Source: JBKBXU01 sp046313675 (GTDB lineage: Bacteria; Bacteroidota; Bacteroidia; Cytophagales; Cytophagaceae). Taken from it: 7,451 nt of DNA. The notes beneath the pieces are model-generated. The model searched no databases, was not told the DNA's origin, and saw only the letters and a program-made list of their open reading frames with translations. Made by a program: the position numbers and the translations under genes. The DNA is taken from the NCBI GenBank assembly GCA_046313675.1, contig JBKBXU010000243.1, positions 1-7,451 on the forward strand. Direction: 5' to 3'. Of this stretch, positions 5,597 to 7,451 are shown piece by piece (within the stretch, counting starts at the first letter, position 1; every line of letters begins with the position of its first letter).

Positions 5597-6727
5597 TCAC
5601 ACAGCCCTTCCCACACTATCATCCCCATATTTCTTTCTTATTTTATCCAAAGCCTCGTAGAAACCGATTTTTTTGACCGGGTCATCAAATAAGCTGATCT
5701 GGTAGTTTCCGTGAACAAGGTGGCTGAAGCGCACGCCTACCAAACGTATAAGCATACGGCGGTTGTAGAGCTGATCGAAAAGGGCTTTGGCCTTGTCTAT
5801 AAGGATTTCGTCCATAGAGGTGTAGGGGATGCTCACCTGACGGGTATGGGTATCAAAATTGGAATATTTGATCTTTACCGTAACACATCCTGTCAGCCAG
5901 TTCTCCTTACGCAGGTTGAAGGCCAGTCCTTCCACCATTTTGATAATGGTATTGCGGATCATCTTTACGTCAATGGTATCGTTTTCGAAGGTCGTTTCAT
6001 TGGAAATGGATTTGCGCTCGGTATACGGGATGACAGGCGTTTCATCAATGGCATTGGCGCGTTCCCATAGTACAAGACCGGATTTGCCGTACAGCGACTG
6101 CAATACCTTTACCGGCATGGCGGCCAGGGTAGATACGGTGACAATGCCCAGGCTGTTGAGGTGTTCTGCCGTTTTGGGGCCTATCATGGGGATTTTCTTC
6201 ACCGGCATGGGGGCAAGAAAGTTTTTTTCCGTACCAAATGGTATCAGCAACTGCCCGTTGGGCTTGGATTCGTTGGTGGCGACTTTCGAAACGAGCTTGT
6301 TCAGGGAAAGCCCGAAAGATATGGGCAGTCCGGATTCTTTGATGATGTATTGTTTGAGCTCGTCGGTCCATTTAAAGCAGCCAAAAAACTTATCCAATCC
6401 GGAGATATCAAGATAAAACTCGTCAATGGAGGCTTTTTCAAACGTTGGAGCCTTGCCGGCAATGATGTCGGTGATGAGGCGGGAATATTTACTGTACTTT
6501 TCCATGTCGCCATGCAACCATATAGCATCGGGACAGAGCTTGCGTGCCATTTTGCTGGGCATGGCGGAGTGTACGCCAAACTTGCGGGCTTCATAGCTGC
6601 AACTGGCCACCACACCACGGTCGCTGTGGCCGCCGATGATAAGCGGTTTTCCCTTCAGCTCGGAATGCTCCAGGCACTCTACCGAGACAAAAAAGGAGTC
6701 CAAATCCATGTGAACAATGTTACGCAA
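5597..6727 (-). CDS. dinB: DNA polymerase IV (Y-family translesion polymerase DinB)
   Basis: The 376-residue product begins MRNIVHMDLDSFFVSVE, aligning residue for residue with the start of E. coli Pol IV. This supports the TTG start at 6727-6725, since no in-frame ATG lies upstream before a stop. Catalytic acids are D8 in HMDLD and D102-E103 in ASIDEFYLDISG (99-110); F13 is the expected steric gate against ribonucleotides. The palm and fingers include VASCSYEARKFGVHSAMP (40-57), then the thumb helix-hairpin-helix IPMIGPKTAEHLNSLGI (179-195) and the little-finger domain (about 240-345). QISLF (343-347) is a sliding-clamp binding motif. The protein copies damaged DNA in the cytosol with low fidelity. 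It lies downstream of a DnaE-type polymerase on the same strand, a pairing that suggests a mutagenic repair unit. It appears intact. Confidence 0.95.
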   Translation of the reverse strand: MRNIVHMDLDSFFVSVECLEHSELKGKPLIIGGHSDRGVVASCSYEARKFGVHSAMPSKMARKLCPDAIWLHGDMEKYSKYSRLITDIIAGKAPTFEKASIDEFYLDISGLDKFFGCFKWTDELKQYIIKESGLPISFGLSLNKLVSKVATNESKPNGQLLIPFGTEKNFLAPMPVKKIPMIGPKTAEHLNSLGIVTVSTLAAMPVKVLQSLYGKSGLVLWERANAIDETPVIPYTERKSISNETTFENDTIDVKMIRNTIIKMVEGLAFNLRKENWLTGCVTVKIKYSNFDTHTRQVSIPYTSMDEILIDKAKALFDQLYNRRMLIRLVGVRFSHLVHGNYQISLFDDPVKKIGFYEALDKIRKKYGDDSVGRAV

Positions 6728-6910
6728 AGCGAATTTTGAGTTTTAAGTGTTAAGTTTTAAATTAAAAAAGACATTAACATTTAACATTAATTTATTGGTT
6801 ATTGAGTTGCCGGATTATTAGTTATCGTAGTTTTAACCCATTTGTAATTAACTTATCAACTTGTTAATATTAAGTATATTGGTAATAGTTTAGCATTTAC
6901 CACTCAACAC
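6728..6910. other. AT-rich gap between the dnaE-type gene and dinB
   Basis: The 183-base gap contains heptad repeats at both edges and a central AT-rich part with ATTAAC (6847-6852) facing GTTAAT (6863-6868), a 6-bp inverted repeat. I found no CAAAnnTA (the minus-strand form of TAnnTTTG), so no clear dinB promoter is visible. TAAGTGTTAAG (6744-6754) and CTTAACACTTA (6917-6927) are perfect 11-bp inverted copies that could pair across the gap in RNA. Confidence 0.5.
6738..6790. repeat. Heptad repeats upstream of dinB
   Basis: Plus-strand units GAGTTTT (6738-6744), AAGTGTT (6745-6751), AAGTTTT (6752-6758) and AAATTAA (6759-6765) are followed by oppositely oriented AACATTT (6776-6782) and AACATTA (6783-6789). 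They cover the region just before the dinB TTG start and so lie in its untranslated leader if it has its own promoter. Confidence 0.55.
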
Positions 6911-6928
6911 TCAACACTTAACACTTAC
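6901..6928 (-). repeat. Four-unit heptad array overlapping the dnaE-type stop
   Basis: Plus-strand units are CACTCAA (6901-6907), CACTCAA (6908-6914), CACTTAA (6915-6921) and CACTTAC (6922-6928). On the minus strand they read as the same AAGTGTT/GAGTGTT family seen around dinB. The first two units are identical. The last codons and TGA stop of the neighbouring polymerase gene lie inside the array. Confidence 0.7.
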
Positions 6929-7451
6929 CATCACTTCCTTCCTCGCCATCGGTAGCTTCTCCATATAATCCACCTCTATGCTTGGGTGGCCGAATTCGTC
7001 AATAATTTTGCCTTCCAGTTTATAAAAGCCTTTGCCTTTCAGGGGCCAGCGCTTCAGGGACGGTGGAAAGTGCGTGGTGTCGAAGGTTTCTCCGTTCCGA
7101 TCCAGAAAGTGCATAAAGGACATGATTTCTTTATGAACGGTGTAAACGTCTTTTGCTGTCACAAAATAGCCAATCATTGTCACTTTTTTTCCTGTATATG
7201 CCAGCATTTCTTGCATGGTAATTCCGGTTTTATGTTCATTCGATAGCATGTCAAAAGGATGACATAAGGGAAAGCCCAGTAGTTCAATCTCGTCGTAGGC
7301 ATCCTCATAGCTGAAGCTGCTCAGCGGAGGCAGTTCCGGCATCCGCTCGTCCGTTTCAAAAAGCTCCTGGGCGGGTAGGCGTTTCTTTTGTCCGCTGAAG
7401 GTCAGGGCGGCTTCCAAAAGAAGCACCTGCATGGATTTACCTGTAAAAAGC
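6911..7451 (-). CDS. DnaE-type DNA polymerase III alpha subunit, C-terminal part (5' end outside window)
   Basis: The frame is open to the right edge, so the gene continues beyond the window; about 179 residues are visible, starting LFTGKSMQVLLLEAAL. The segment YDEIELLGFPLCHPFDML, then GKKVTMIGYFVTAKDVYTVH, EIMSFMHFLDRNGETFDTTH, FPPSLKRWPLKGKGFYKLEG and IDEFGHPSIEVDYMEKLP, matches my recollection of the C-terminal OB-fold region of Bacteroidota DnaE proteins of about 1,000 residues, the non-replicative, error-prone-type class. Active-site residues would lie outside the window. The OB-fold is expected to bind single-stranded DNA. It precedes dinB by 183 bases on the same strand. The last five residues (VSVKC) and the TGA are encoded by a heptad repeat, so the true ancestral end may have differed. 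Confidence 0.8.
   Translation of the reverse strand, partial: LFTGKSMQVLLLEAALTFSGQKKRLPAQELFETDERMPELPPLSSFSYEDAYDEIELLGFPLCHPFDMLSNEHKTGITMQEMLAYTGKKVTMIGYFVTAKDVYTVHKEIMSFMHFLDRNGETFDTTHFPPSLKRWPLKGKGFYKLEGKIIDEFGHPSIEVDYMEKLPMARKEVMVSVKC

Noticed and set aside
5711..6739. Several long plus-strand open frames antisense to dinB
   Set aside because: They arise opposite a well-conserved, GC-richer dinB with all catalytic motifs; none shows a recognisable motif or start context.
6986..7246. Plus-strand open frame inside the DnaE-type gene
   Set aside because: The minus strand encodes a conserved OB-fold region through the whole stretch, so this is a shadow.

Overview
The window looks like a chromosomal segment of a Bacteroidota bacterium, probably of the Sphingobacteriales type. 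Reasons: promoter elements fit the TAnnTTTG pattern, start codons lack Shine-Dalgarno sequences, several lipoproteins have short lipoboxes, and a DinB polymerase lies next to the C-terminal end of a Bacteroidota-style second DnaE. No rRNA, tRNA, CRISPR array, transposase or integrase gene is visible.

Region 1 (1-1944) is strikingly A-rich and reads as acquired cargo. It opens with a large imperfect hairpin (about 84-215) that resembles an integron attC site. Next comes a leftward MerR-type metal regulator (244-645). A divergent control region (675-717) holds a stretched-spacer MerR operator and an 18-bp palindrome that places a TAnnTTTG element on each strand. Rightward from it runs a tight operon: a Cys-rich lipoprotein fused to a domain I associate with mer loci (736-1317), a second Cys-rich lipoprotein (1321-1509), a small MerF/MerT-like membrane protein (1520-1795), and the first 50 codons of a YnfA-family membrane protein (1792-1944). 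This looks like a heavy-metal, probably mercury-type, capture and uptake set. No mercuric reductase (MerA) or lyase (MerB) is present in the window.

Region 2 (1942-2581) is a sharp junction. The ynfA gene breaks off and runs directly into a 5'-truncated Na+/phosphate cotransporter pseudogene, which has two frameshifts and an apparent internal deletion. Both genes at the joint are broken, so the joint marks one edge of the acquired segment.

Region 3 (2582-5505) is more ordinary chromosome, all rightward: an orphan lipoprotein, rlmF (23S rRNA A1618 N6-methyltransferase) and a Methyltransf_24-like SAM methyltransferase of unknown substrate.

Region 4 (5506-7451) is a leftward mutagenic-repair pair: the 3' end of a DnaE-type polymerase, then dinB, which starts at TTG. 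Degenerate 7-bp repeats (AAGTGTT type) lie on both sides of dinB and supply the last codons and stop of the dnaE gene.

The best candidates for something undescribed are the Cys-rich lipoprotein/MerF-like operon with its lipoprotein fusion, the attC-like element beside it, and the heptad arrays around dinB.
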